A stretch of 52,513 nucleotides of DNA from Terriglobia bacterium (lineage in GTDB: Bacteria; Pseudomonadota; Alphaproteobacteria; Acetobacterales; Acetobacteraceae): the NCBI GenBank assembly GCA_023511585.1, contig JAIMBF010000013.1, positions 1 through 52,513 of the forward strand. Reading direction: 5' to 3'. Below, piece by piece: positions 6,828 to 14,688 of the stretch; position 1 is the first letter of the stretch, and every line of letters starts with the position of its first letter. The notes under the pieces are model-generated. The model was not told the DNA's origin, ran no database searches, and saw only the letters and a list, made by a program, of their open reading frames with translations. Both the position numbers and the translations under genes were made by a program.

Positions 6828-8402
6828 ATGAAAAAACAAAAGCTTTGGACACCACCGGCGCGCGGCTGCCCGCACAGCGCGCGCCATCGCAGCGGGATAG
6901 GGATCGGTTTGGCCGCGGTGCTCGCGGGGATGATGCTCGGGCGGGCGGAGGCGCAAACCGCTTCTCCGCCCGGCGCGGAGACGTCTCCGCCTGCTCAAGC
7001 CGGCACGCCTCCGGCAGCCTCCACCGAGACCTCGGCCGCAACGACATCCTCGGCTCCGGGAGAGACGGGGTTTTTCACCGGCCTGTTTTCGCCCTCGCGC
7101 AGCAACCTTCTGGGCGATATGGGGGGGCTTCGGAGCTTTCTCGGCAATTACGGCATTTCGCTCGGCCTTTCTGAAATCAGCGAAGTTTTGGGCAACGTCA
7201 CCGGCGGCGTGCACCAGGGCTTCGATTACGACGGGGTTACCATCATGAGCATGGGCCTCGATACTCAGAAGGCGTTCGGTTGGGACGGCGGCATTTTCAA
7301 TGTCAGCGCGTTACAGATTCACGGCCGAGATCTCACCACCGACAACCTCTATGTGCTGCAACTGGCGAGCAGTATCGAGGCGGAACGCACCACACGGCTT
7401 TGGGAACTCTGGTTTCAGCAATCCTTCTTTGCCGGCAAAATAGATCTCAAAATCGGCCAGCAAAGCATTGACCAAGAGTTCATGGTCGATCCCTATTCCT
7501 CGGCTTTGTTTATCAATGCGGTGATGGGCTGGCCGGCGCTGCCCACGGTCGACTTCTATGCCGGCGGCCCGGTCTATCCGCTTTCCTCGCTCGGTGTTCG
7601 CCTCCGCGCCCAGCCCACCAACAACATCACGGTGCTTGCGGGCGTGTTCGACGACAACCCGCCCGGCGGACCGTTCAACAATGATTCGCAGCTCCGCGGC
7701 GCCGAAGCGGCGGGTTTGGCGTTCAACCTCAATACCGGCGCGCTCTGGATTGCCGAGATTCAATACGCGCTCAATCAGCCCGCGGTGGGCGATATGGTCT
7801 CCCCCAATGCGCCTCCGCCCGGCTTGCCCGGCCTTTATAAGCTCGGGTTTTGGTATGATTCGGGGGCGTTTCCCGATCAACGCTTCGACACCAGAGGCAT
7901 TTCGCTTGCCAGCCCGGCAAGCAACGGGCTTCCGTTCATGCACCAGGGCAATTGGGGCGTTTATGCGCTGGGCGATCAAATGATTTGGCAGCCCGACCCG
8001 AAGGGGCCGCAATGGCTGGGTGTTTTTGCCCGCGCCATGGCCGCGCCGCCCGATCGCAATTTGGTATCCTTCAGTGCCGACGCGGGCTTGGTGCTGAAAG
8101 CGCCGTTTTCGGGGCGCGACAACGACACCGCGGGCATCGGCTTCGGCGTGGCCAAAATCAGCAGCGCGGCGGCAGCGCTGGACACCGACATCGCCTTCTA
8201 CACCAAGAGCAATTATCCCGAGCGCACGGCAGAGACCTTCATCGAAGCGACGTATCAGGTGCAGATCGCGCCGTGGTGGCAGGTGCAGCCGGATTTTCAA
8301 TATTTCATCCGGCCCGTCGGAGGAATTCCGAACCCGCTGCAGCCGGGCAAAGTGATCGGCAATGAATTCGTGCTCGGCGTGCGCACCAATGTCGTTTTCT
8401 AA
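6828..8402 (+). CDS. OprB-family carbohydrate-selective-type porin
   Basis: Outer-membrane channel of 524 residues. I place the start at ATG 6828, after GAAGACGAGGAC, rather than at a TTG at 6789 that falls inside the operator. A signal peptide is evident (KK near the start, hydrophobic GIGLAAVLAGMMLGRAEA), then a Pro/Ala/Ser/Thr-rich linker, then the OprB-like barrel beginning LGDMGGLRSFLGNYGISLGLS. Typical OprB landmarks are WELWFQQSF, LKIGQQSIDQEFM, and a C-terminus ending in phenylalanine (RTNVVF) for barrel assembly. OprB porins admit sugars, but members of this family serve other small solutes too. Being first behind a Fur-type box suggests a role under iron limitation. Confidence 0.85.
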   Translation: MKKQKLWTPPARGCPHSARHRSGIGIGLAAVLAGMMLGRAEAQTASPPGAETSPPAQAGTPPAASTETSAATTSSAPGETGFFTGLFSPSRSNLLGDMGGLRSFLGNYGISLGLSEISEVLGNVTGGVHQGFDYDGVTIMSMGLDTQKAFGWDGGIFNVSALQIHGRDLTTDNLYVLQLASSIEAERTTRLWELWFQQSFFAGKIDLKIGQQSIDQEFMVDPYSSALFINAVMGWPALPTVDFYAGGPVYPLSSLGVRLRAQPTNNITVLAGVFDDNPPGGPFNNDSQLRGAEAAGLAFNLNTGALWIAEIQYALNQPAVGDMVSPNAPPPGLPGLYKLGFWYDSGAFPDQRFDTRGISLASPASNGLPFMHQGNWGVYALGDQMIWQPDPKGPQWLGVFARAMAAPPDRNLVSFSADAGLVLKAPFSGRDNDTAGIGFGVAKISSAAAALDTDIAFYTKSNYPERTAETFIEATYQVQIAPWWQVQPDFQYFIRPVGGIPNPLQPGKVIGNEFVLGVRTNVVF

Positions 8403-8433
8403 CAAACAGGCTCGCAACTTGCGGAGGAATGCG

Positions 8434-9549
8434 ATGTTACGCTCTTCGTTGTTTGCTTCTCTCACACTCGCGGCAAGTCTTTTGCCGCTTTCGGGGTTTG
8501 CGGATCCGGCAGGATTTCTGGAAACCGTCCATCACCACGATATGCTGACATCCACCGTGCCGGAAAACGGCGATCAAAACCCCTATGCAGTGATCGTTGC
8601 GCCGGTTTCATCCGGCAAAATTCAGAAAGACGATGTGCTGGTCGACAATTTCAACGACAAAAACAATTTGCAAGGGTTGGGCACGACCATCGTGGATTAC
8701 CGCCCTTCGACCAAAAAACTTTCACTTTTTGCCGCCATCCCGCGCCACCTGGCCTCCTGCCCCGGCGGGGTGGGATTAACCACGGCGATGGCCATGTTGA
8801 AAACGGGTTGGGTGATTGTCGGCAGCCTGCCGAGCAACGACGGCACCACCGCAACAAAGGGCCAGGGCTGTCTGATTGTATTGGATTCACAGGGCAATGT
8901 TGCAAAAACGATCACCGGCCCGAACATCAACGGGCCGTGGGGAAATATGGCGCTGATCGATAACGGCGCCACCGCAACGGTGTTTGTCAGCAATACGGGG
9001 TTTGATGTCGGCGCCCCCGTGGATGATGCGCCGGTGGTGCGCAAGGCGAACGTGCTGCGGATCGAGCTTGCCATTGAACCGGGCAAGCAGCCTGTGGTGA
9101 CCAAAGAAACGATTATCGCCGACGGCTTCGGCGAACAGGCCGACAAGAGCGTGTTCATCATCGGACCGACGGGGCTTGCGCTGGGTCAAGACGGCACGCT
9201 TTATGTTTCGGATGCGATCGATAATCGTATCGTTGCCATTCCGAATGCGACCACGCGAACCGAGAGCGCCGGCACCGGCAAGGAAGTCACCAAAGACGGT
9301 TTGCTGCAGCGGCCGCTGGCTTTGTGTATGACGCCGAACGGGCACCTTTTGGCGACAAACGCCTTGAACGGGCAGGTGGTGGAGATCGATCCCGTTTCCG
9401 GCAAGCAGATTTATGCGCAATGGATCGACGCGAATAAGGCGCAGACGCCGCCCGGCAGCGGAGATCTCTTCGGCATCGCCATGACCCCGGACGGCAAGGG
9501 GTTTTATTACGTCGAAGACGACGTGAACGCGCTGGTTTTGGCACATTGA
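8434..9549 (+). CDS. Exported beta-propeller (NHL/SMP-30-like) protein
   Basis: Predicted periplasmic protein of 371 residues. The start at ATG 8434 is chosen because GGAGGA sits 5 bases upstream and a clean signal peptide follows (hydrophobic residues up to SGFADP). A longer frame would begin inside the porin. The mature protein shows repeated propeller-blade elements such as LGQDGTLYVSDAIDNRIVAI, MTPNGHLLATNALNGQVVEI and MTPDGKGFYYVEDDVN. A HHHD cluster occurs just after the signal peptide and might bind metal. It lies 31 bases after the porin and 25 bases before the peroxidase, so probably one transcript. The specific function is unknown. Confidence 0.72.
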   Translation: MLRSSLFASLTLAASLLPLSGFADPAGFLETVHHHDMLTSTVPENGDQNPYAVIVAPVSSGKIQKDDVLVDNFNDKNNLQGLGTTIVDYRPSTKKLSLFAAIPRHLASCPGGVGLTTAMAMLKTGWVIVGSLPSNDGTTATKGQGCLIVLDSQGNVAKTITGPNINGPWGNMALIDNGATATVFVSNTGFDVGAPVDDAPVVRKANVLRIELAIEPGKQPVVTKETIIADGFGEQADKSVFIIGPTGLALGQDGTLYVSDAIDNRIVAIPNATTRTESAGTGKEVTKDGLLQRPLALCMTPNGHLLATNALNGQVVEIDPVSGKQIYAQWIDANKAQTPPGSGDLFGIAMTPDGKGFYYVEDDVNALVLAH

Positions 9550-9574
9550 ACCTGCCGAAGGAGAGGAGGAACCC

Positions 9575-10966
9575 GTGAGCGGCTGTCCATTTTCCACACG
9601 GCGCGGATTGCTCGGCGGGGCAGGCAGCGTGCTAGCCGCCGCAGCCTTTGGCAAAAGGGCGCGGGCCGAGGCCGATAGCGCCGGCACCGCCGACACCGCC
9701 GCGCAGACGGCGCAGATCCCGTTCTACGGCCGTTACCAGGCCGGCATTTCCACGCCGCAACAAACACATGTTGTTTTCGCCTCCTTCGATCTCATCGCCA
9801 AGAAAGCGGGCGAGATTGTCGCGATGCTGAAGGCCTGGACGGAAGCCGCGGCGCGCATGACGGCGGGGCAAACCGCTGCGCCGCTGGGCGCCGACCCCGC
9901 CGCCGCCCCGGCCGATAGCGGCGAGACGCTGGGGCTTTCGTCCCGCCGCCTGACGCTGACCTTCGGTTTCGGACCCGGCTTGTTCGAAAAGGACGGCAAG
10001 GATCGTTACGGGCTTGCGGCAAAACGGCCGGAGGCGTTGGTGGACTTGCCGCGGTTTGTCGGCGATCAGCTGGATCCGCAACGAAGCGGCGGAGACCTGT
10101 GCATTCAAGCCTGTGCCGATGACCCGGTAGTGGCTTTTCACGCGGTTCGCCAGCTGGCCCGCATCGCCGCGCCCGATGACGCCGCCATGGGATACGGCGG
10201 CAAGCGGCCCGGCGCCTATCGGGCCGAGAACGCCAAACGCGGTGTTGCGGTGCTGCGTTGGATGCAAACCGGCTTTCTGCCGGAAGGTCCTGCCGGGGAG
10301 ACGCCCCGGAACCTGCTCGGCTTCAAAGACGGCACGCAAAACCCCGGCAGCCCTTACCCGGCCGAGCGCGCGGGGGGCAAGCTGATCGACAACGGCAGCC
10401 TGGAAGAGGTGGTCTGGGTGGGGCAAGAGGGCCCGGATTGGATGCGGAACGGAAGCTACATGGTGGTGCGCCGCATCCGCATTTCGCTTGAGCATTGGGA
10501 CCGCACCGAGCTTGATTTTCAAGAGCAGGTGATCGGGCGCAAAAAGATCAGCGGCGCGCCGCTTTCGGGCGGCGATGAATTTGCGCCGCTTGATCTCGAT
10601 GCCGTCGATAAAGACGGCAACCCCGTGATTCCGGCGAATGCGCATGTTCGGCTGGGGGCCGCGTCCAGCAATGACGGCGCGCGCATCTTGCGCCGGAGCT
10701 ATTCCTACCATGACGGGCTTGCTATGATCGCCGAACGTTGGCCGCCCTGGCGGCAGGGTTTGGAATACGATGCGGGGCTTTTGTTCATTGCGTATCAGAG
10801 GGATCCGCGCCGCGGCTTTATCAAGATTTTCGAGAATATGGCGAAGCTTGATTTGCTCAACCAGTACACCACGCATGTGGGCAGCGGCATTTTTGCCTGT
10901 CCGGGCGGGGTGAAGCCCGGCGAATTTATCGGGCAGGCGTTGTTTCGTGACACCGCCGCCGGTTAG
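9575..10966 (+). CDS. Tat-exported DyP-type heme peroxidase (EfeB-like)
   Basis: Heme peroxidase of 463 residues, GTG start after GGAGAGGAGG. The N-terminus is a Tat signal (STRRGLLGG at 7-15, then a hydrophobic Ala-rich stretch), so the folded, heme-loaded enzyme would go to the periplasm. DyP hallmarks: GFKDGT (249-254) with catalytic Asp252, the proximal heme His357 in NAHVRL, and the distal arginine in ILRRSYSYHDG (371-381). EfeB-type enzymes belong to the EfeUOB iron-uptake system, but neither efeU nor efeO is present here. Iron control of the operon fits an iron- or heme-related role; peroxide-dependent dye/phenol oxidation is the general DyP reaction. Confidence 0.9.
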   Translation: MSGCPFSTRRGLLGGAGSVLAAAAFGKRARAEADSAGTADTAAQTAQIPFYGRYQAGISTPQQTHVVFASFDLIAKKAGEIVAMLKAWTEAAARMTAGQTAAPLGADPAAAPADSGETLGLSSRRLTLTFGFGPGLFEKDGKDRYGLAAKRPEALVDLPRFVGDQLDPQRSGGDLCIQACADDPVVAFHAVRQLARIAAPDDAAMGYGGKRPGAYRAENAKRGVAVLRWMQTGFLPEGPAGETPRNLLGFKDGTQNPGSPYPAERAGGKLIDNGSLEEVVWVGQEGPDWMRNGSYMVVRRIRISLEHWDRTELDFQEQVIGRKKISGAPLSGGDEFAPLDLDAVDKDGNPVIPANAHVRLGAASSNDGARILRRSYSYHDGLAMIAERWPPWRQGLEYDAGLLFIAYQRDPRRGFIKIFENMAKLDLLNQYTTHVGSGIFACPGGVKPGEFIGQALFRDTAAG

Positions 10967-11699
10967 CGCGCGCAACGCGGTTCCGGAGCTCGGGCCCGAG
11001 ATTTATGCCGGCTGGCGCGCCTCCGATATCGGTGTGATAACGGAACGGTTGGAACGCGCGCTGATTCTGAAACTTGCGGGAGAGGTGAGGGGCAAGAAAG
11101 TTCTCGATGTCGGCTGCGGCGACGGCGATCTGGCGCTGGCGCTTTGGCAGCAGGGAGCGCTTCCCACGGGCGTGGATCTTTCAACCGAGATGCTTGCAAC
11201 CGCTCGGGCGCGTGCAGAGGCGAAGGCCGCGGAAATCGGTTTCGTGCTAGCAGCGACGGAACGTTTGCCGTTCGGTGCCGCAACGTTTGATCTGGTGCTG
11301 GCCGTTACGGTTCTCTGTTTTATCGAGGATGCGGCGCCGGTGTTTCGGGAAATGGCGCGGGTGTTGCGGCCGGGCGGGAAGCTGGTGGTCGGCGAGCTCG
11401 GCAAATGGAGTTCTTGGGCGCTGGCACGCCGCGTGCGCGCGTGGTGCGGCTCGGCGCTCTGGGCGCGGGCGCGTTTTCGATCTCGGCGCGAACTGATCGG
11501 GCTTGCGCAACAGGCGGGCTTGGAAGTGGAAACGATACGCGGCGCGATCTATTATCCGCGCGTGCGTGTGTTGGCGCGGCTTTGCGCGCGGTGGGATGCA
11601 GCGCTCGGCCGGCTCACGACATTCGGTGCGGCTTTTCTGGCGCTGGCGGCGCGAAAGACGGCCGCAGAGCGTGCGGGTGGGGAATGGGCAATGCGATAA
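10947..11699 (+). CDS. Class I SAM-dependent methyltransferase
   Basis: Cytoplasmic methyltransferase of 250 residues with a UbiE/Methyltransf_11-like layout. Motif I VLDVGCGDGD (52-61) binds S-adenosylmethionine; LPFGAATFDLVLAVTVLCFIED and VLRPGGKLVVGELGKWS are later core strands. The GTG start overlaps the peroxidase gene by 20 bases, suggesting translational coupling and a shared role, but the substrate is not recognisable. It ends the iron-regulated gene group; the neighbouring genes lie on the opposite strand. Confidence 0.82.
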   Translation: MTPPPVSARNAVPELGPEIYAGWRASDIGVITERLERALILKLAGEVRGKKVLDVGCGDGDLALALWQQGALPTGVDLSTEMLATARARAEAKAAEIGFVLAATERLPFGAATFDLVLAVTVLCFIEDAAPVFREMARVLRPGGKLVVGELGKWSSWALARRVRAWCGSALWARARFRSRRELIGLAQQAGLEVETIRGAIYYPRVRVLARLCARWDAALGRLTTFGAAFLALAARKTAAERAGGEWAMR

Positions 11700-11733
11700 G
11701 CGGTGGTAGGACGGACGTCCGCCGGAGCAAGGC

Positions 11734-12567
11734 TTACGCCGGGTGATGTGCCTCCCTCTGCCGGGGCACCGGCAAATATTCCACGCCGCCGCCTTGGCGC
11801 CGCACGGGCTGCGGATAGAGCGTCATCAGCTCCAGGATTTCCGTGGGCATCTCCGTGTTCACAGGCAGGCCCAAGTCCCGCGCCTCGTCCGCAGAGATCG
11901 GGTAATCGTGGGTCCAGACTCCCGTTGCAAGCTTTTCCGCCAACGCGCGCGCGTGTTGCCTCTCCATGTGTTTGGCCAGAAGCTCGGTTGCGACGGCTTC
12001 GACCTGGGCAATCGCCTTGCGCCCGACATCGGCCATGACCAGTGTTTGATCGTCGACCTCGGCAATGGGTTTTTCCTCCGCAACCTTGATGATCGAGGCC
12101 GCCGGCATGCCGCCGAGTTGGGGGTCGATCGGGCCGAGCATGGAATGGCGGCACATCACGATCTCATCCGCCGCAAGCGCGATCAAGGTGCCGCCCGACA
12201 TGGCGTAATGCGGCACAAAAACCGTTACCTTCCCTTTGTGCCCCTGGATGGCGCGGGCGATCTGGGTGGCTGCCAGCACCAGGCCTCCCGGTGTATGCAG
12301 CACGATGTCGAGCGGCACATCGTCGTCTGTCATCTGGATTGCGCGCAAAACCTCTTCTGAGTCGTTGACGTCGATGTAGCGCATCACCGGAAAGCCGAGG
12401 AGGTTCATAGTCTCTTGACGATGAATGAGCAAAATGACGCGGCTGCCGCGCTTCTTCTCAATCTGGGCGATTTTCCGCGCGCGCATTGCTTCCAGATATC
12501 GGCGTTGCAGCACCGGTTGCAGCGCCGAAATGATGAAAAAGAGCCAAAAGAGCTGCATTATATCCAT
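11734..12567 (-). CDS. Membrane-anchored serine protease, SDH/ClpP-like (serine dehydrogenase proteinase family)
   Basis: 277-residue protein with one N-terminal membrane helix (LFWLFFIISALQPVL, about 6-20) followed by a basic linker and a ClpP/SppA-type crotonase fold. Visible elements are HTPGG (91-95, oxyanion-hole type), the nucleophile-like Ser124 in YAMSGGTLIA, and HSMLGPIDPQ (141-150) supplying candidate His/Asp. The start at 12567 is supported by AAGGAGGA shortly upstream and by the membrane helix directly following. That ribosome site is encoded within the last codons of the rhomboid gene, which overlaps the start by 10 bases, so the two are co-translated. Substrates are unknown; the family is implicated in membrane-protein quality control. 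Confidence 0.82.
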   Translation of the reverse strand: MDIMQLFWLFFIISALQPVLQRRYLEAMRARKIAQIEKKRGSRVILLIHRQETMNLLGFPVMRYIDVNDSEEVLRAIQMTDDDVPLDIVLHTPGGLVLAATQIARAIQGHKGKVTVFVPHYAMSGGTLIALAADEIVMCRHSMLGPIDPQLGGMPAASIIKVAEEKPIAEVDDQTLVMADVGRKAIAQVEAVATELLAKHMERQHARALAEKLATGVWTHDYPISADEARDLGLPVNTEMPTEILELMTLYPQPVRRQGGGVEYLPVPRQREAHHPA

Positions 12568-13307
12568 GGACCTGGTCCTCCTTCTCGACGCCCATCCGGC
12601 AAGAAGCCGTAGATGCCCTCGTCGCGGTAATACTGACGGTAAGCGGTGTCTGACCTGCGCAGCAACGGGGTGAGGAGCCATCCCGCGACAAACCCGCCGA
12701 TATGCGCCCACCAGGCGATGCCGCCCGAAGTCTCATTGCCCAACGAGAGAAGCCCGGGGATGACCTGCATGAGCAACCAGATCGTCGCGAACACGGCCGC
12801 GGGGATCTCGAAGAAGAGCGGAATAAAGAGGATGGGCACGATCACGATCAGCCGCGCCGCCGGAAACATCCGTGCATAACAGCCGATCACGCCCGCGATG
12901 GCACCCGATGCGCCGAGCGCCGGCACGATCGATTGAGGATTGGCAAGGGCATGGGCGAGCCCCGCCGCGAGACCGCAGATGAGATAGAAGAGGGCAAATC
13001 GCATCGAGCCCAACCGGTCCTCGACGGCCGGGCCGAAGATCCAGAGCGTCCACATGTTCAGGATGAGGTGCAGCCACCCCCCGTGCAGAAAGAGGTGCGT
13101 GAGGAAGGGGGTCCAGTCGGAGGGAGCGATCTGGCTGAGTGGCCCGAAGAAGCGCGAGGGCACCAATGCGTATGCGAACAGGAATCGATTGAGCTCCTGC
13201 GCGGGCAGGCTGATTTGGTAGAGGAACACGAGAACGTTCACGCCGATCAACGTCCAGACGACGACGGGCGGGTATCTTCGTGCGACCGTGTCCAAATAGG
13301 GGAACAA
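12558..13307 (-). CDS. Rhomboid family intramembrane serine protease
   Basis: 249-residue polytopic membrane protein, likely six or seven helices. The catalytic serine lies in GASGAIAG (Ser134) and the histidine in AHIGGFVAG (His202); the upstream HxxxxHxxxN element (His75, His80, Asn84 in HGGWLHLILN) is present. The start at 13307 is TTG, preceded by AAGG at good spacing; alignment with the usual rhomboid N-terminus (MFPxxD) supports it. Rhomboids cleave transmembrane segments within the bilayer. The 3' end overlaps the SDH-type protease gene, a pairing that suggests sequential membrane proteolysis. Confidence 0.9.
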   Translation of the reverse strand: MFPYLDTVARRYPPVVVWTLIGVNVLVFLYQISLPAQELNRFLFAYALVPSRFFGPLSQIAPSDWTPFLTHLFLHGGWLHLILNMWTLWIFGPAVEDRLGSMRFALFYLICGLAAGLAHALANPQSIVPALGASGAIAGVIGCYARMFPAARLIVIVPILFIPLFFEIPAAVFATIWLLMQVIPGLLSLGNETSGGIAWWAHIGGFVAGWLLTPLLRRSDTAYRQYYRDEGIYGFLPDGRREGGPGPWI

Positions 13308-13650
13308 TTGGTTAACCTTCGCGAGAGTTGTTTCCGGAGTGGGAATGATATCTCCTTACGTAAATCCGGATACGGGCACAACCCGTTAGCCCCGGCAAGA
13401 GGCAGTTTCGTTGCTTCCAATAGCAGCAACCATCCGGACCGGCTTTCGCCTATCGCCACGCCTGTTCCGGTCCGGAGGATCGGATGCTAGGGAAAGATCG
13501 GCATCGAGAAGACGCGGCTTGGCGCGCGGGCGGGGCGAGGGAGAGAAACAGCGTGAGAAGAGGTGACATGAAGCACGGCCCTTTCGTCAGGGAAGCCCGG
13601 CCTTCCCCTCGGGCGTTGGGCTCTGGTCAAAGCTGCCTCCGCTCGATACC
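13308..13650. other. 343-base intergenic region between divergent rhomboid and rlmB genes
   Basis: No protein gene is visible here. It holds a long inverted repeat (13433-13476) and, on the rhomboid side, a smaller hairpin formed by TTGCT/AGCAA-like arms near 13410-13429. An AAGGAGATATC sequence lies on the minus strand at about 13346-13356, some 40 bases before the TTG used for the rhomboid; the codon after it is not a standard start. I found no tRNA or known RNA class in it. It must carry the promoters of both flanking genes, but I see no convincing -35/-10 pair. Confidence 0.6.
13433..13476. repeat. Perfect 10-base inverted repeat with 24-base loop
   Basis: TCCGGACCGG (13433-13442) and CCGGTCCGGA (13467-13476) are perfect reverse complements, and each arm is internally near-palindromic. 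There is no T-run, so it is not a standard terminator. It could be a regulator site for either divergent gene or part of a leader RNA of the rhomboid transcript. Confidence 0.6.
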
Positions 13651-14535
13651 ATGAACATTATGGCCCAGACCCGACCACCCCACCCCCCGCAACCGCCGCA
13701 TCAGCGCTCCGAGCGAGAGGCAAGGCGGCACGAGAAGCCCCCGTTCAAGCCCGGGAAATCCGCCCCAACGCGGAACAACAGCCGGCCGAACCCAAACCCG
13801 AACCGTGGGGGTGAGAGCGCGGGCACGCGCGGCGGGATCTGGCTTTACGGCCTGCACGCGGTGCGCGCCGCCTTGGCCAATCCGCAGCGACGCGTGCGGC
13901 GGCTGATGGTGACCGAAGAGGCAGAGGCGGCGCTGGCCGAACGCCTGCCCCCGCCATGGCCGATCACTCCGGAGCGGGTGGAGCGGGCGCGAATCGATCA
14001 ACTGCTCGGCCGTCACATTGCGCATCAGGGCGTTGCGCTTCTGACCGATCCGCTCACCGTGCCCCCGCTTGCGCAAGTGCTGGAACGGCCCGGCCCGATT
14101 CTGGTGCTGGACCAGGTGACGGACCCCCGCAACGTCGGGGCCATTCTTCGCTCGGCCGCGGCCTTCGGCGCTGCCGCCGTGATCATGCAAGACCGGCACG
14201 CGCCGGAAGAGGCCGGGGCCCTGGCCAAGGCCGCCTCCGGCGCGCTGGAGATGGTGCCGCTGATGCACGCGGTGAACCTCGCGCGCACGCTGGTGGCGTT
14301 GAAGGCGGCGGGGCTCTGGACGGTGGGGCTGGTTCCGGGCGCTCCCGCACTGGTGGGCGCGGAATATGCGGGCCGGCGCGTAGCCTTGGTGCTGGGTGCG
14401 GAAGACGTGGGGCTCCGACGGCTGTTGCGGGAAACCTGTGATGAATTGCGCGGGCTTGCCGTAAGCGGCGCGATGGAGAGCCTGAACGTGGCCGCCGCGG
14501 CGGCGATTGCCCTCTACGAGCTTGCCCGCCGCTGA
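13651..14535 (+). CDS. rlmB: 23S rRNA 2'-O-methyltransferase, RlmB/TrmH (SPOUT) family
   Basis: Transfers a methyl group to a ribose 2'-OH in 23S rRNA (Gm2251 in E. coli RlmB). The 294-residue protein has a Pro/Arg/Asn-rich extension of about 65 residues, then the substrate-binding domain from GIWLYGLHAVRAALANP. The SPOUT domain shows LDQVTDPRNVGAILRSAAAFGA (motif 1), LVLGAEDVGLRRL (motif 2) and MESLNVAAAAAIALYE (motif 3, knot). The basic, low-complexity N-terminus is longer than in E. coli RlmB (about 243 residues) but common in Alphaproteobacteria. A sister member of the TrmH family acting on another site cannot be excluded. Confidence 0.88.
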   Translation: MNIMAQTRPPHPPQPPHQRSEREARRHEKPPFKPGKSAPTRNNSRPNPNPNRGGESAGTRGGIWLYGLHAVRAALANPQRRVRRLMVTEEAEAALAERLPPPWPITPERVERARIDQLLGRHIAHQGVALLTDPLTVPPLAQVLERPGPILVLDQVTDPRNVGAILRSAAAFGAAAVIMQDRHAPEEAGALAKAASGALEMVPLMHAVNLARTLVALKAAGLWTVGLVPGAPALVGAEYAGRRVALVLGAEDVGLRRLLRETCDELRGLAVSGAMESLNVAAAAAIALYELARR

Positions 14536-14543
14536 GGCTTGCC

Positions 14544-14559
14544 CCCCTACCGGCAGGGG
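14544..14559 (+). other. Short GC hairpin after rlmB
   Basis: CCCCT (14544-14548) and AGGGG (14555-14559) pair around a six-base loop nine bases past the rlmB stop. No T-run follows, so termination here is doubtful; it may be part of the folE leader structure described next. Confidence 0.35.
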
Positions 14560-14567
14560 CTGCCTCC

Positions 14568-14680
14568 GCGCTCGCCTCCGAAGGGAAGGGCAGGCTTGCC
14601 CGCCTTGTGCCCTTCGGCAAGAGCGCCATATCCCAAGAGGCATATCTCTTCTGCACCGTCGAACCAGAGAAGAAAGGAAG
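14568..14680 (+). promoter_or_regulatory. Structured 5' leader of folE (riboswitch candidate)
   Basis: A nested fold is visible: outer stem GCGCTC (14568-14573)/GAGCGC (14621-14626), internal loop, second stem CCGAAGGG (14578-14585)/CCCTTCGG (14610-14617), and inner hairpin GGGCA/TGCCC (14588-14592/14597-14601) with an unpaired 8-base GCCTTGTG strand. Downstream, CTCTT (14646-14650) can pair with AAGAG (14635-14639), while the overlapping TCTCT (14645-14649) can instead pair with AGAGA (14666-14670), next to the ribosome site AAAGGAAG. That gives two mutually exclusive arrangements. A tetrahydrofolate riboswitch class (THF-II, first called the folE motif) is known upstream of alphaproteobacterial folE genes; I could not match its consensus from memory. 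Confidence 0.5.
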
Positions 14681-14688
14681 ACTGTTCC

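Noticed and set aside
13381-13490. Possible tRNA or small structured RNA in the rhomboid-rlmB gap.
   Set aside because: The inverted repeat has no D-arm, anticodon arm or T-arm pattern, and no match to SRP, 6S, tmRNA or RNase P landmarks was seen.
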